Source: Endozoicomonadaceae bacterium (lineage in GTDB: Bacteria > Pseudomonadota > Gammaproteobacteria > Pseudomonadales > Endozoicomonadaceae). From it: a stretch of DNA of 37,415 nt. The notes under the pieces were generated by a model. It saw only the letters and a program-made list of their open reading frames with translations. It searched no databases and had not been told where the DNA came from. The stretch lies in NCBI GenBank assembly GCA_023146365.1, contig JAGLCE010000122.1, positions 1 through 37,415 of the forward strand. The letters are read 5' to 3'. Each line of letters starts with the position of its first letter. Position 1 is the stretch's first letter. Shown one piece after another: positions 9,854-18,665 of the stretch. The position numbers and the translations under genes are program-made.

Positions 9854-10891
9854 TTAGTCAGTTGTCAACAGATCCATACGATGTTTATCCATCATTGCCA
9901 GCGCCTTACCACCACCACGAGCCACACAGGTAAGAGGATCTTCCGCCACAATCACCGGCAGTCCGGTCTCTTCACTGAGAAGGGTATCAAGCCCTCGCAT
10001 CAACGCACCACCGCCGGTCAGCACCAAACCTCGCTCAGCGATATCAGATGCCAATTCAGGCGGCGACTGTTCCAATGCGCTTTTAACAGACTGCACGATA
10101 GAGGTCAAACTGTCTTCCAGTGCCTCAAGGATCTCACGGCTATTCAGAGTAAAGCTGCGCGGTACACCTTCCGCAAGGTTTCGACCACGCACGTCAATTT
10201 CATGGATCTCATTCATAGGATACGCCATGGCAATTTCTTGCTTGATCCGTTCAGCGGTGGACTCGCCAATCAGACTACCGTAATGACGACGCACATAATT
10301 GACAATTGCTTCATCGAAGCGGTCACCACCGATACGGACAGATTCGGAATAGACAACACCGCTCAGAGAAATGATAGCAATCTCAGTCGTACCACCACCG
10401 ATATCCACCACCATGGAACCATTGGCTTCCTCAACAGGAAGATCGGCACCGATGGCAGCCGCCATCGGTTCTTCAATCAGGTAGACCTCGCGGGCGCCAG
10501 CACCCAGCACAGATTCACGAATTGCCCGACGCTCCACCTTGGTAGATTTACACGGTACACAGACCAGCACGCGCGGACTCGGCTGGATCACACTATTCTC
10601 ATGCACCTTTTTAATAAAATGCTGCAACATTTTTTCGCAGACATCAAAATCTGCGATCACCCCGTCCTTCATAGGGCGGATCGCAGAAATATTCCCCGGT
10701 GTACGCCCCAACATTCGTTTGGCATCAGAGCCAACCGCCACCACGCTCTTCTGATTACCCAGACTTCGAATCGCCACAACGGACGGTTCATCAAGGACAA
10801 TGCCTTTATCACGCACATACACTAGCGTGTTGGCTGTCCCTAAATCAATGGATATGTCTGTCGAAAACAGACCTCGCAATTTTTTCAGCAT
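9854..10891 (-). CDS. mreB: Rod shape-determining actin homologue MreB
   Basis: A 345-residue bacterial actin. Visible nucleotide-binding motifs are phosphate-1 IDLGTANT (residues 15-22), phosphate-2 VVDIGGGTTE (161-170) and the adenosine motif LTGGGALMRG (291-300). The N-terminus MLKKLRGLFS is the usual amphipathic membrane-binding helix. MreB filaments direct lateral wall synthesis with MreC, MreD, RodZ, RodA and PBP2. It is the first gene of the minus-strand block and diverges from gatC across about 290 bp, with a sigma70-like promoter at 10990-11017. Length and motifs are complete. Identity is certain. Confidence 0.98.
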   Translation of the reverse strand: MLKKLRGLFSTDISIDLGTANTLVYVRDKGIVLDEPSVVAIRSLGNQKSVVAVGSDAKRMLGRTPGNISAIRPMKDGVIADFDVCEKMLQHFIKKVHENSVIQPSPRVLVCVPCKSTKVERRAIRESVLGAGAREVYLIEEPMAAAIGADLPVEEANGSMVVDIGGGTTEIAIISLSGVVYSESVRIGGDRFDEAIVNYVRRHYGSLIGESTAERIKQEIAMAYPMNEIHEIDVRGRNLAEGVPRSFTLNSREILEALEDSLTSIVQSVKSALEQSPPELASDIAERGLVLTGGGALMRGLDTLLSEETGLPVIVAEDPLTCVARGGGKALAMMDKHRMDLLTTD

Positions 10892-10989
10892 TATGTAGTG
10901 TTACCTTGCAAGGCTTGAGAATGACATGGTTGACCCGCTGTATTTTATAAAACTCTAATCATGACGACAATGCCAGACAACTCGAACAA

Positions 10990-11017
10990 ATAACAGCGAA
11001 TTTCCTGTTTTTGTCAA
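10990..11017 (-). promoter_or_regulatory. Predicted sigma70 promoter of mreB
   Basis: On the minus strand TTGACA (11012-11017) and TGTTAT (10990-10995) are separated by 16 bp. This would give an untranslated leader of about 90 nt before the mreB ATG at 10891. The leader contains the 10-bp palindrome CCTTGCAAGG at 10904-10913. The -35 box is perfect and the -10 box matches four of six positions. Confidence 0.55.
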
Positions 11018-11066
11018 CCACGGAACGATATTGTTACACAATTCACTCTATCAGTTGCAGTACCCC

Positions 11067-11095
11067 TTGAGATTCAAACGCCAACCTTCTACATT
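11067..11095 (+). promoter_or_regulatory. Predicted sigma70 promoter of gatCAB
   Basis: TTGAGA (11067-11072) and TACATT (11090-11095) are spaced 17 bp apart, about 90 bp ahead of the gatC start. It faces away from the mreB promoter. It fits the consensus spacing, but it is a prediction from sequence alone. Confidence 0.45.
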
Positions 11096-11185
11096 TAGGC
11101 TGATTCAAATGCATTGGACTTACTGATTTCACTCGCGTGATCAATGGGTCGATATTTTATCAGATTCTGGAGAGTGCTCCCTATT

Positions 11186-11473
11186 ATGGTGATTGATCGC
11201 TCTACGATATTCTGTGTGGCGCATCTGGCTCGTCTCTCTATCAGCGAGGCAGATGCGCAACATACCACGACACACCTCGTCAACATCCTTAAACTGATCG
11301 ACAAACTGCAAGCGGTGGATACCGACGAGATCGAACCCATGGCTCATCCTATGGATACCATTCAGCGCCTGCGTCCAGATGTGGTAACAGAAACCAACCA
11401 GCGTGAACACCTGCTAGAAAACGCACCGGCGACAGAAGATGGTCTTTTCCTGGTTCCCCAAGTCATTGAGTAA
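11186..11473 (+). CDS. gatC: Asp/Glu-tRNA(Asn/Gln) amidotransferase subunit C
   Basis: A 95-residue GatC, the small belt subunit that wraps and stabilises GatA in the GatCAB complex. Recognisable segments are VAHLARLSISEAD near the N-terminus, KLQAVDTDEIEPMAHP in the middle and the conserved end GLFLVPQVIE. The frame is open from 11144, but ATG at 11186 matches the family start and has GGAGAG about 11 bp before it. It is followed by gatA and gatB on the same strand. The complex converts misacylated Glu-tRNA(Gln) and/or Asp-tRNA(Asn) to the correct amide form. Confidence 0.94.
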   Translation: MVIDRSTIFCVAHLARLSISEADAQHTTTHLVNILKLIDKLQAVDTDEIEPMAHPMDTIQRLRPDVVTETNQREHLLENAPATEDGLFLVPQVIE

Positions 11474-11545
11474 ACGCTGCCGGCGCCCCGGACCTAACAT
11501 CCGCACATGCTCTGGCATAACCTGTATTTATCTGATACCCAAAAC

Positions 11546-12997
11546 ATGCATAACAAAACACTAGCCGAACAGTCCCGCGCCCTTGATATAGGCGACATCT
11601 CCAGCGAAGAGCTGACTCGCACCTATCTTGACCGTATCTGCGATCTGGACAGCACCTACAACAGTTTTATCACCATTACCGACGAGCTGGCCATGAACCA
11701 GGCCCGTCACGCAGATCAACGCCGTGCAGACGGAACAGCCACACCACTGACCGGTATCCCTCTGGCGCAGAAAGACATCTTCTGTACCAAAGGCGTCAAG
11801 ACCAGCTGTGGCTCAAAAATGCTGAACAACTTCATTGCACCGTATGAATCCACCGTCACTCAGAACTTCATGGATGCTGGTGCCGTCATGCTAGGCAAAA
11901 CCAACATGGATGAGTTTGCCATGGGCTCTTCCAATGAAAGTAGTTACTTCGGCGTAGTACGCAACCCTTGGAATACCGAAATGATTCCTGGTGGCTCTTC
12001 TGGCGGCGCAGCGGCCTGCATCTCAGCCCAACTGGCTGCTGGCGCCACTGGCACCGACACAGGCGGTTCCATCCGCCAACCCGCCTCCATGTGCGGCATC
12101 ACCGGCATCAAACCCACGTATGGCCGCGTCTCCCGCTGGGGCATGATCGCCTTCGCCTCCAGTCTAGATCAAGCGGGCCCGATGACTCGCACGGCTGAAG
12201 ATGCGGCCATGATGCTCAACGTCATGGCTGGTTTCGACCCGAAAGACTCCACCTGTGTCAACCACGACGTGCCGGACTATACCGCCAACCTGAACAAGCC
12301 ACTGAACGGTCTGCGCATCGGTCTGCCAAAGGAGTACTTCGCTACGGGTCTCGACAGCCGCGTTGAAGCCATCATTCGTAATGCCATTCGCGAATACGAA
12401 AAGCTGGGCGCGACCATTAGTGAGATCAGCCTGCCATCTTCAGACTTGGCCGTTGCCGCCTATTACGTCATCGCCCCTGCAGAAGCGTCATCCAACCTCT
12501 CCCGCTTCGATGGTGTTCGCTTCGGCCACCGTTGTGACGCACCACAAGATCTGGAAGATTTGTACAAACGCAGCCGTAGCGAAGGCTTCGGTGAAGAGGT
12601 CAAACGTCGTATCCTGGTGGGAACCTACGCCCTCTCTGCAGGTTACTATGACGCCTACTACCTCAAAGCACAGAAAATCCGCCGCCTGATCAAAAACGAT
12701 TACAACCGCGCCTTCCAGGAGGTGGACGTGATCATGGGGCCGACCGTTCCGACACCAGCCTTCCCCATCGGTGACAAGATCGATGACCCGGTCTCCATGT
12801 ACCTGTCAGACATTTACACCATTGCCACCAATCTGGCAGGTCTGCCCGGCATGACTCTTCCGGCCGGTTTTGCAGACGGGTTACCCGTAGGACTGCAGCT
12901 AACCGGCAATTACTTTGAGGAAAGCCGCCTGCTGAACATTGCCCACCGATTCCAGATGGCGACCGATTGGCACACCAAAACGCCGAGCGATCTGTAA
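11546..12997 (+). CDS. gatA: Asp/Glu-tRNA(Asn/Gln) amidotransferase subunit A
   Basis: A 483-residue amidase-signature enzyme that releases ammonia from glutamine for GatB. The Ser-cisSer-Lys triad is present: K76 in IPLAQKDIF, S151 in PGGSSGGAA and S175 in TDTGGSIRQP. The frame is open from 11507, but ATG at 11546 gives the family N-terminus MHNKTLAEQSRAL, so I use it; the Shine-Dalgarno there is weak. The gene lies 72 bp after gatC and 57 bp before gatB. Codon use and GC are like the other core genes. Full length, no damage. Confidence 0.97.
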   Translation: MHNKTLAEQSRALDIGDISSEELTRTYLDRICDLDSTYNSFITITDELAMNQARHADQRRADGTATPLTGIPLAQKDIFCTKGVKTSCGSKMLNNFIAPYESTVTQNFMDAGAVMLGKTNMDEFAMGSSNESSYFGVVRNPWNTEMIPGGSSGGAAACISAQLAAGATGTDTGGSIRQPASMCGITGIKPTYGRVSRWGMIAFASSLDQAGPMTRTAEDAAMMLNVMAGFDPKDSTCVNHDVPDYTANLNKPLNGLRIGLPKEYFATGLDSRVEAIIRNAIREYEKLGATISEISLPSSDLAVAAYYVIAPAEASSNLSRFDGVRFGHRCDAPQDLEDLYKRSRSEGFGEEVKRRILVGTYALSAGYYDAYYLKAQKIRRLIKNDYNRAFQEVDVIMGPTVPTPAFPIGDKIDDPVSMYLSDIYTIATNLAGLPGMTLPAGFADGLPVGLQLTGNYFEESRLLNIAHRFQMATDWHTKTPSDL

Positions 12998-13054
12998 CAC
13001 GTTTATTTTGACCACTTGTCGGGATACCGACTGGATTAAAACGAGGCTGACAAC

Positions 13055-14503
13055 ATGGAATGGGAAACGGTCATCGGGCTGGAAGTACACGTTCAGCTCG
13101 CCACCAAGTCCAAGATATTCTCCGGCTCATCCACCGCATTTGGTGCTGAGCCGAATACCCAGGCGAATGTGATCGATCTGGGTCTGCCTGGTATTCTGCC
13201 AGTAGTGAATGAAGAAGCTGTCAATATGGGCATCCGTTTTGGTCTTGGCATCAACGCAACGATCAACCAGCACAACGTTTTTGACCGGAAGAATTATTTC
13301 TACCCTGATCTGCCCAAAGGTTACCAGACCACCCAGCTAGATCACCCGATTGTCGGTGCCGGTATCGTCGAACTGACGATGGAAGACGGCAGCCGGAAAA
13401 CCGTCCATATTCACCACGCCCATCTAGAAGAAGATGCTGGTAAGAGCCTGCATGAAAACTACCACGGCATAACCGGTATTGATCTGAACAGGGCTGGCAC
13501 CCCTCTGTTGGAAATCGTCTCAGAGCCCGACATGCACAGTGCCAAAGAGGCGGTCGCACTCTTGAAATATCTGCATACATTGATCCGCTATCTGGGTATT
13601 TCTGATGGCGATATGTCCCAAGGCTCCATGCGTTGCGACGCCAACGTCTCCGTACGCCCAAAACACCAGGAAAAGCTGGGCACCCGTGCCGAAATCAAGA
13701 ACGTCAACTCCTTCAAGTTCGTCGAGCGTGCGATCAACCATGAGATCGAACGGCAAATCGATCTACTAGAAGCTGGGGGCACCGTAGTGCAGGAAACACG
13801 CCTCTATGACGCCAATAAAGATGAGACTCGGTCTATGCGTAGCAAGGAAGAAGCCAACGACTACCGTTACTTCCCCTGCCCTGACCTACTGCCAGTGGTC
13901 ATCGACGACGAACACTTGGAGCAGATTCGCCAAAGTATGCCGGAACTACCGGTTGCCAAACAAGCGCGCTTCATCATTGATTACCTGCTGAGTGAATACG
14001 ACGCAGGACGCTTGGTCGAAGAGCGTACCACAGCCGACTTCTTCGAACAGGTTGCCAAAACCGGTGGCGACGCCAAACTGGCCGCCAACTGGATACTGGG
14101 TGAACTGGCCAGTCGTCTGAACAATGACCACTTGACAATCACCCAGTCGCCCGTCAGCGCCAACATGCTAAGTGGGCTACTGATCCGCATCTGCGACAAC
14201 ACCATTTCAGGAAAAATCGCCAAGCAGGTGTTCGATGCGCTATGGGCCGGTGAAGGTAAAACAGCCGACGAAGTGATTGAGCAGAAAGGACTCAAACAAG
14301 TCACCGACACGGGTCTCATTGAAAGCATCATTGACAACGTGTTAGCTAACTGCGCTGATCAAGTCGCTAACTACCGTGCCGCAGAAGAGAGTAAGCGAGG
14401 CAAAATGCTGGGTTTCTTTGTCGGCCAGATCATGAAGGCATCCAAAGGCAAAGCAAACCCCACCATGGTGAACCAGATTCTTAAACAGAAACTGGATCAA
14501 TAA
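13055..14503 (+). CDS. gatB: Asp/Glu-tRNA(Asn/Gln) amidotransferase subunit B
   Basis: A 482-residue GatB, the kinase and transamidase subunit that phosphorylates the tRNA-bound Asp or Glu and replaces the phosphate with ammonia passed from GatA. The N-terminus WETVIGLEVHVQLAT, the HHAHLEEDAGKS segment (about residues 124-135), GTPLLEIVSEPD and the C-terminal YqeY-like tRNA-binding tail (ending VNQILKQKLDQ) are all present. The start ATG at 13055 has GAGG about 8 bp upstream. It ends the gatCAB operon and converges with the rhlE-like gene across 113 bp that show no clear terminator. Confidence 0.97.
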   Translation: MEWETVIGLEVHVQLATKSKIFSGSSTAFGAEPNTQANVIDLGLPGILPVVNEEAVNMGIRFGLGINATINQHNVFDRKNYFYPDLPKGYQTTQLDHPIVGAGIVELTMEDGSRKTVHIHHAHLEEDAGKSLHENYHGITGIDLNRAGTPLLEIVSEPDMHSAKEAVALLKYLHTLIRYLGISDGDMSQGSMRCDANVSVRPKHQEKLGTRAEIKNVNSFKFVERAINHEIERQIDLLEAGGTVVQETRLYDANKDETRSMRSKEEANDYRYFPCPDLLPVVIDDEHLEQIRQSMPELPVAKQARFIIDYLLSEYDAGRLVEERTTADFFEQVAKTGGDAKLAANWILGELASRLNNDHLTITQSPVSANMLSGLLIRICDNTISGKIAKQVFDALWAGEGKTADEVIEQKGLKQVTDTGLIESIIDNVLANCADQVANYRAAEESKRGKMLGFFVGQIMKASKGKANPTMVNQILKQKLDQ

Positions 14504-14616
14504 TATTCTGTTTTCTGAGTCACTGGTTGAGGTGGCTCGGAACATCCTGTAAATGTGTCACGCCCTCTTACACCCAGCCCAACATAGATGCCCACAACCA
14601 CGATGATTAACTGTGA

Positions 14617-15906
14617 TTATTGACTACGATGGGGTTTCCTAGCCGTCGGCTTAAAATGACCCGTAGTACGACGCCCTTCAGTCGACCGTCCACTCCCAGT
14701 GGTATTCGGTTGTTTTGGTTTTGACTTTTTTGATGCCAGTGGTCGAGTATTCAAATAAGATTCTGGTAAGGAGTGCACGGGTTCAAAGCCATCCATCAGC
14801 TGACGTGTCAGTAACTGCTTGATCAGGCGCTCGATATCGGAGAGCTGTTTGAACTCGTCAGCACTAACCAGTGAGACCGCATCGCCATTCGAACCTGCTC
14901 GCCCGGTTCGACCGATACGATGCACATAATCTTCCGGTACATTGGGCAGATCGAAATTGACCACTTGGGGCAGCTGATTAATATCCAGCCCTCGTGCAGC
15001 GATATCGGTCGCTACCAAAATTCGGATGGTACCCATTTTGAAATCTGCCAACGCTCTGGTGCGTGCTCCTTGGCTTTTATTACCATGAATAGCCGCCGCC
15101 CTGATGCCTTCAGCCTCCAAATAACGCGTTAGTTTATTCGCGCCATGCTTGGTTCGGGTAAAGACCAGCACCTGTTGCCAGTCGTTATCGTTAATCATCT
15201 GGGTCAGCAAAGCAGGCTTCTGTTTCTTATCGACGGGACAGATCCACTGCCTAACCTTCTGCACCGTACTGTTCGGAGGGCTAACGGAGATCTCCACCGG
15301 ATTATTCACCAGCCCCTTGGCCAGCTTACGGATGTCATCAGAGAAGGTCGCTGAAAACAGCAGGTTCTGACGCCGGGCAGGCAGGAGCGCAAGGATCTTT
15401 CGGATATCGTGAATAAAACCCATGTCCAGCATACGATCGGCTTCATCCAGCACCAACACCTCCAACTGGCTGAATTTTACCGCATTTTGCTGGTACAGAT
15501 CGAGCAATCGACCTGGCGTCGCCACCAGAATATCCACACCTCGACGCAACTGCATCATCTGTGGATTGATTTTAACACCACCGAAAACCACGGCTGAACG
15601 CAGAGGCAGATGCTTTCCATACGTTGCCACACTTTCACTAACTTGGGCGGCCAGTTCACGGGTTGGTGTCAGCACCAGAGCGCGAACGTGATTTGCCTGA
15701 GCCCTCCCCCCAGTAGAGAGTCGTTCCAGTATGGGCAAAGTAAAGCCTGCCGTCTTGCCTGTACCGGTCTGAGCCGCCGCCATAACATCTTGACCATTGA
15801 TCACTAAGGGTATCGCCTTGGCCTGAATAGGCGTAGGTGTTTCGTACCCCTGCTCAGCGATGGCTCGAAGGATTGGAGCCGATAAGCCCAAGGAGGAAAA
15901 ACGCAT
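14617..15906 (-). CDS. rhlE: DEAD-box RNA helicase, RhlE type
   Basis: A 429-residue ATP-dependent RNA helicase with all core motifs in order. These are the Q motif (TPTPIQAKAIP, about 23-33), motif I AAQTGTGKT (44-52), Ia PTRELAAQ (81-88), TPGR (130-133), DEAD (154-157), SAT (185-187), V ATDIAARGLD and VI HRIGRTGRAG. A basic, disordered tail (KKSKPKQPNTTGSG to the end) is typical of RhlE, which acts in ribosome assembly and with RNA decay enzymes. The start is ATG at 15906. A decanucleotide array lies about 105 bp upstream. It is the last core gene before accessory island 1. Confidence 0.93.
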   Translation of the reverse strand: MRFSSLGLSAPILRAIAEQGYETPTPIQAKAIPLVINGQDVMAAAQTGTGKTAGFTLPILERLSTGGRAQANHVRALVLTPTRELAAQVSESVATYGKHLPLRSAVVFGGVKINPQMMQLRRGVDILVATPGRLLDLYQQNAVKFSQLEVLVLDEADRMLDMGFIHDIRKILALLPARRQNLLFSATFSDDIRKLAKGLVNNPVEISVSPPNSTVQKVRQWICPVDKKQKPALLTQMINDNDWQQVLVFTRTKHGANKLTRYLEAEGIRAAAIHGNKSQGARTRALADFKMGTIRILVATDIAARGLDINQLPQVVNFDLPNVPEDYVHRIGRTGRAGSNGDAVSLVSADEFKQLSDIERLIKQLLTRQLMDGFEPVHSLPESYLNTRPLASKKSKPKQPNTTGSGRSTEGRRTTGHFKPTARKPHRSQ

Positions 15907-16010
15907 ACATGAATGCTCTCTGTATTACTACCCATTAAACAATCCGCCTGACGGCCGACCGAGTAGTTTACAGTACCCACAATCCAATTACTAGCATTGC
16001 TTGCTTTACT

Positions 16011-16060
16011 GAACGAAATTGAACGAAATTGAACGAAACTGAACGAAACTGAACGAAACA
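16011..16060. repeat. Decanucleotide tandem array (GAACGAAAYT)5 upstream of rhlE
   Basis: Five head-to-tail 10-bp units: two copies of GAACGAAATT, two of GAACGAAACT and a final GAACGAAACA. The array ends about 105 bp upstream of the rhlE start, reading on the minus strand. The period is close to one helical turn. Confidence 0.95.
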
Positions 16061-16269
16061 ATGAAGTCTGTCATCTGTTTGGATGCTACTCAACTCCCTC
16101 ACGTAACATCGAGAGGGTCGGGTATCTATCCTGAACCGTGACTATCATTGATGACTGATATGACTGATATGCCTGTAGGCCATGCTATTAAAGGCCTGTT
16201 AAAGGTGAAATTGATTATACAGAAGTTCACCCGCCGAGTGAGTTTTTAAATGATGATTTATCGTGCTAC

Positions 16270-16319
16270 AATCCTTGCAACATAAGAGTCTCAATCCTTG
16301 CGACATAAGAAGAGTCTCA
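16270..16319. repeat. Imperfect direct repeat downstream of the first LRR gene
   Basis: AATCCTTGCAACATAAG followed by AGTCTC at 16270-16292 recurs at 16293-16319 with G for A and an extra AAG. It lies 23 bp beyond the stop of the LRR gene. Its function is unknown. Confidence 0.85.
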
Positions 16320-16341
16320 GTCATTTTTGATACATTCAAAG

Positions 16342-17277
16342 TCACGCATCCCGGCAGTTACCTTTTACGATGACGTTCGCGCTCTTAGGTGGCATGGACA
16401 TATCGGTAATTAAATCCTTCCCTGCATATATTTTTTGGGGTAGTTGCTTCAATTTAGAGCATCTAGTAAAGGTAATATTGCCATCAGTATGAATATCCTC
16501 GGGTGGAATTATCAATTCAGAGCAGCCATCAAAAACAACGTCACCAAGTGCCTTGATTTTTTTTGGTACACTGGTTAGGCTGGTGCATAGGCATAACATC
16601 AAAAAGCCTCCGAAGTTATCTAAATATTCCGGAACAGCCACCAAACTCGAACATTCGTAAAGGTTAAGGCTACCAGACAACCTAAGGTTGTCTGGTAGGT
16701 GCTTCAGATTTTTACATTTATAAAATTCAAGGTTTCCTTCTATCGTGATATTATCGGGCAACTCTGTCATATCACAATCCTCATCAAAGCTAATATCTTC
16801 TTGCACCACGTAATGGATATCAGGTAAAACATCTCCATCTTTGATGAGTCTTTTCAAATCGACCGCAGAAATATCTTGAGCTTTAATTTTCGAGAAACCT
16901 GATAATGAATTACAATTATTAACTGATGAAGCGGTATCATGCTTATTGTTTTCATTGACAACAGCAACCGTGTTGTTATTGAAATCAACAGGCATAGTGT
17001 TGTTATTGAAATCAACAGGCATAGTGTTAGAGAGTTCTTCAACTTTTCGATCATTTAATTGTTTCTTATACTCTTCCCCAAAAATAGTTTTCTTATCCTG
17101 ACTGTATATTTTTTCGACTAAACACTCTTCTACTTGGTATTTATCAAATACTGTTCTTATTAACGTTGCCAGACATTTAAAAAAATTAACTACTTTAGAA
17201 TCACCATTGGCACAATTTTTATTCCAAACATATGAGCATGCGCCCTTTGCTGAAAAATTAACAACAGAATGATCCAT
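16342..17277 (-). CDS. Leucine-rich-repeat protein, putative effector (paralogue 1)
   Basis: A 311-residue protein with no signal peptide or membrane segment. Residues 1-80 form an N-terminal domain nearly identical to that of the gene at 17684-18655 (FSAKGACSYVWNKN, VVNFFKCLATLIRTVF). Residues 84-103 carry two copies of a 9-residue unit NTMPVDFNN. Residues about 150-295 hold LRR-like turns of roughly 20 residues, such as LPDNLRLSGSLNLYECSSL and VPKKIKALGDVVFDGCSEL. LRR folds usually bind protein partners, and similar repeats occur in secreted bacterial effectors. AT-rich codon use differs from nearby rhlE. GAGGTG sits 5 bp before ATG, behind a T9 run. Effector status is inference; the LRR call is fairly secure. 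Confidence 0.75.
   Translation of the reverse strand: MDHSVVNFSAKGACSYVWNKNCANGDSKVVNFFKCLATLIRTVFDKYQVEECLVEKIYSQDKKTIFGEEYKKQLNDRKVEELSNTMPVDFNNNTMPVDFNNNTVAVVNENNKHDTASSVNNCNSLSGFSKIKAQDISAVDLKRLIKDGDVLPDIHYVVQEDISFDEDCDMTELPDNITIEGNLEFYKCKNLKHLPDNLRLSGSLNLYECSSLVAVPEYLDNFGGFLMLCLCTSLTSVPKKIKALGDVVFDGCSELIIPPEDIHTDGNITFTRCSKLKQLPQKIYAGKDLITDMSMPPKSANVIVKGNCRDA
16970..17023. repeat. In-gene 27-bp tandem duplication in LRR paralogue 1
   Basis: A 27-bp unit beginning GTGTTGTTATTGAAATC occurs at 16970-16996 and 16997-17023 without mismatch. It encodes the repeated NTMPVDFNN peptide and keeps frame. It lies at the same place in the protein as the 24-bp array of the second paralogue. Confidence 0.93.
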
Positions 17278-17683
17278 ACTTCACCTCAAAAAAAAATGAT
17301 GCTTTTCTGACCACGCAATCCTAACACAGCATACCAAATTAAACACTGAAAAAACAACAAAAATAGACTGTTCTATATAGATTTCGAGCGGTGTCGGTGT
17401 CTGCCATCCTAGCAGCCTGTCGAACTTCATTAACGCCACGGATACGCATTGATGAGATAATCAGTTTTTCCAAATAACGCTACAGGCCTACTATGAGCCG
17501 CTTCATCCTTGCAGATCGAGATACAGACTACTTGTTGCCGCCATCACTTTCAAATTGATTGCCAAAAGACCATCTGACACGGTTTATAGCCGAGGTCGTC
17601 AGTCACTTATACTGGCAATCTAGGAACTACTTTAATCCAATTGAGTTTTTATCGGGCAAGCGTGTGTCACTTATGCTGGCAAT
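17278..17683. other. Spacer between the two LRR genes
   Basis: No supportable gene in 406 bp. It contains the T9 run (seen as A9 on the plus strand, 17288-17296) of the 16342-17277 gene leader and the two direct copies of a 21-bp motif at 17602-17622 and 17666-17686. CCTAGCAGCCTGTCGAAC near 17408 resembles CCTAGCAGTTTGTCGGAC near 33790 by the IS3 remnant, suggesting mobile-element debris. Confidence 0.55.
17602..17622 (+). repeat. Dispersed 21-bp motif, copy A
   Basis: GTCACTTATACTGGCAATCTA. A second copy in the same orientation, differing at one base, lies 64 bp away at 17666, and diverged copies lie at 18972 and 22953. Repeated ends in direct orientation are known in IS21-type elements, but no transposase is present here. 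Confidence 0.7.
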
Positions 17684-17686
17684 CTA
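17666..17686 (+). repeat. Dispersed 21-bp motif, copy B
   Basis: GTCACTTATGCTGGCAATCTA, one mismatch from copy A. Its last three bases form the stop codon of the LRR gene read on the minus strand, exactly where the two LRR paralogues stop matching (after VKG). Confidence 0.7.
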
Positions 17687-18655
17687 TTTTTTTGAAATCT
17701 TACCTTTTACGATGATGTTGTCGCTCTCAGGAACGGTCAGACGAGTCACTAAATTGCCCCCAGCATATATTTTTTTGGGTAGATATGTCATTCTAAAGCA
17801 TTTACTAAAATCAATATAGCCCCCAGCCCAAATATCCTCGGGTGGAATGACCAGATTCAAGCACCCATCAAAATCAATATCACCAACTGCCTTCAGTTGT
17901 TTTGCTACACTGATTAGGCTGACGCATCTCACTAACACAAGATTTCCTTCGAAGTTATTTAAATATTCCGGAATAGCCGTCAGGCTCTCACAGCCGTAAA
18001 GGTTAAGGTGGCCACCCAGCGTAAGATGACTTGGCAGGCGCTCCAGCTTTGTACATTTATAAAGATTAAGTTCTCCCTCTACCGTAAGGTTATCGGGTAA
18101 CTCTGTCATACTATCATTCACAGTAATTTTAAAATCTCCTTTCACGATGTAATGAATATTAGGTAAAACATCATGATCATCAATGAGTTTTCTCAAATCT
18201 ACCGCAGAAATAATTTGAATTTTTAGTTTCGAGTTACTTGATGAGCTACGATTATTAACTGATGAAGCGGCATCATGTTTATTGTTTTCATCGACATCAG
18301 CAACCGTGTTTTTATTGGTATCAGCAGCCGTGTTTTTATTGGTATCAGCAACCGTGTTTTTATTGATATCAGCAACCGTATTATTGATATCAACATCCAT
18401 AGTGTTAGACTGTACTGCAATTTTTCGATCATTTAGTTGTCTTTTATATTCTTCCCCAAAAATAGTTTTATTATTCTCATTGTATATTGTTACGACTGCA
18501 CACTCTTCTACTTGGTATTTATCAAATACTGTTCTTATTAACGTTGCCAGACATTTAAAAAAATTAACTACTTTAGAATCACCATTGGCACAATTTTTAT
18601 TCCAAACATATGAGCATGCGCCCTTTGCTGAAAAACTAATCATGGAATTATTCAT
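17684..18655 (-). CDS. Leucine-rich-repeat protein, putative effector (paralogue 2)
   Basis: A 323-residue paralogue of the 16342-17277 protein. The first 80 residues are almost the same, then comes a linker of three to four 8-residue units (NKNTVADT type, about 95-125). LRR-like turns follow (about 165-305), such as LPDNLTVEGELNLYKCTKL and LPSHLTLGGHLNLYGCESL. The C-terminus diverges after VKG and ends in KISKK, inside a dispersed 21-bp motif, so the original end may have been replaced. GAGGTG lies 5 bp before ATG, with a T15 run and a promoter-like TTGACA-17-TATTAA further upstream. Secretion and host function are inferred, not shown. Confidence 0.75.
   Translation of the reverse strand: MNNSMISFSAKGACSYVWNKNCANGDSKVVNFFKCLATLIRTVFDKYQVEECAVVTIYNENNKTIFGEEYKRQLNDRKIAVQSNTMDVDINNTVADINKNTVADTNKNTAADTNKNTVADVDENNKHDAASSVNNRSSSSNSKLKIQIISAVDLRKLIDDHDVLPNIHYIVKGDFKITVNDSMTELPDNLTVEGELNLYKCTKLERLPSHLTLGGHLNLYGCESLTAIPEYLNNFEGNLVLVRCVSLISVAKQLKAVGDIDFDGCLNLVIPPEDIWAGGYIDFSKCFRMTYLPKKIYAGGNLVTRLTVPESDNIIVKGKISKK
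18303..18374. repeat. In-gene 24-bp tandem array in LRR paralogue 2
   Basis: Three near-identical 24-bp units (ACCGTGTTTTTATTGGTATC then AGCA), with a shortened degenerate unit on the 18375 side. They encode repeats of NKNTVADT. The multiple-of-three length keeps frame, so copy changes would only lengthen or shorten the linker. Confidence 0.92.
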
Positions 18656-18665
18656 CTTTCACCTC

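Larger units (their letters stand above)
15907..16341. other. Intergenic region rich in short direct repeats
   Basis: No supportable gene. This 435-bp stretch carries the decamer array at 16011-16060, two copies of a 9-mer TGACTGATA near 16152-16169 and an imperfect 23/27-bp direct repeat at 16270-16319. The small minus-strand frame at 15804-16061 starts inside the decamer array and has no family features. The region marks the change from core DNA to the AT-rich island. Confidence 0.7.

Noticed and set aside
9742..9933. Plus-strand frame with a QD repeat
   Set aside because: It is only the hexanucleotide array read as protein, lying against mreB and mreC on the other strand, with no ribosome site.
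11095..11410. Minus-strand frames opposite gatC
   Set aside because: Shadows of gatC; the plus strand matches GatC well.
15804..16061. Minus-strand frame of 85 residues upstream of rhlE
   Set aside because: It begins inside the decamer array, overlaps the rhlE start in another frame and has no recognisable feature.
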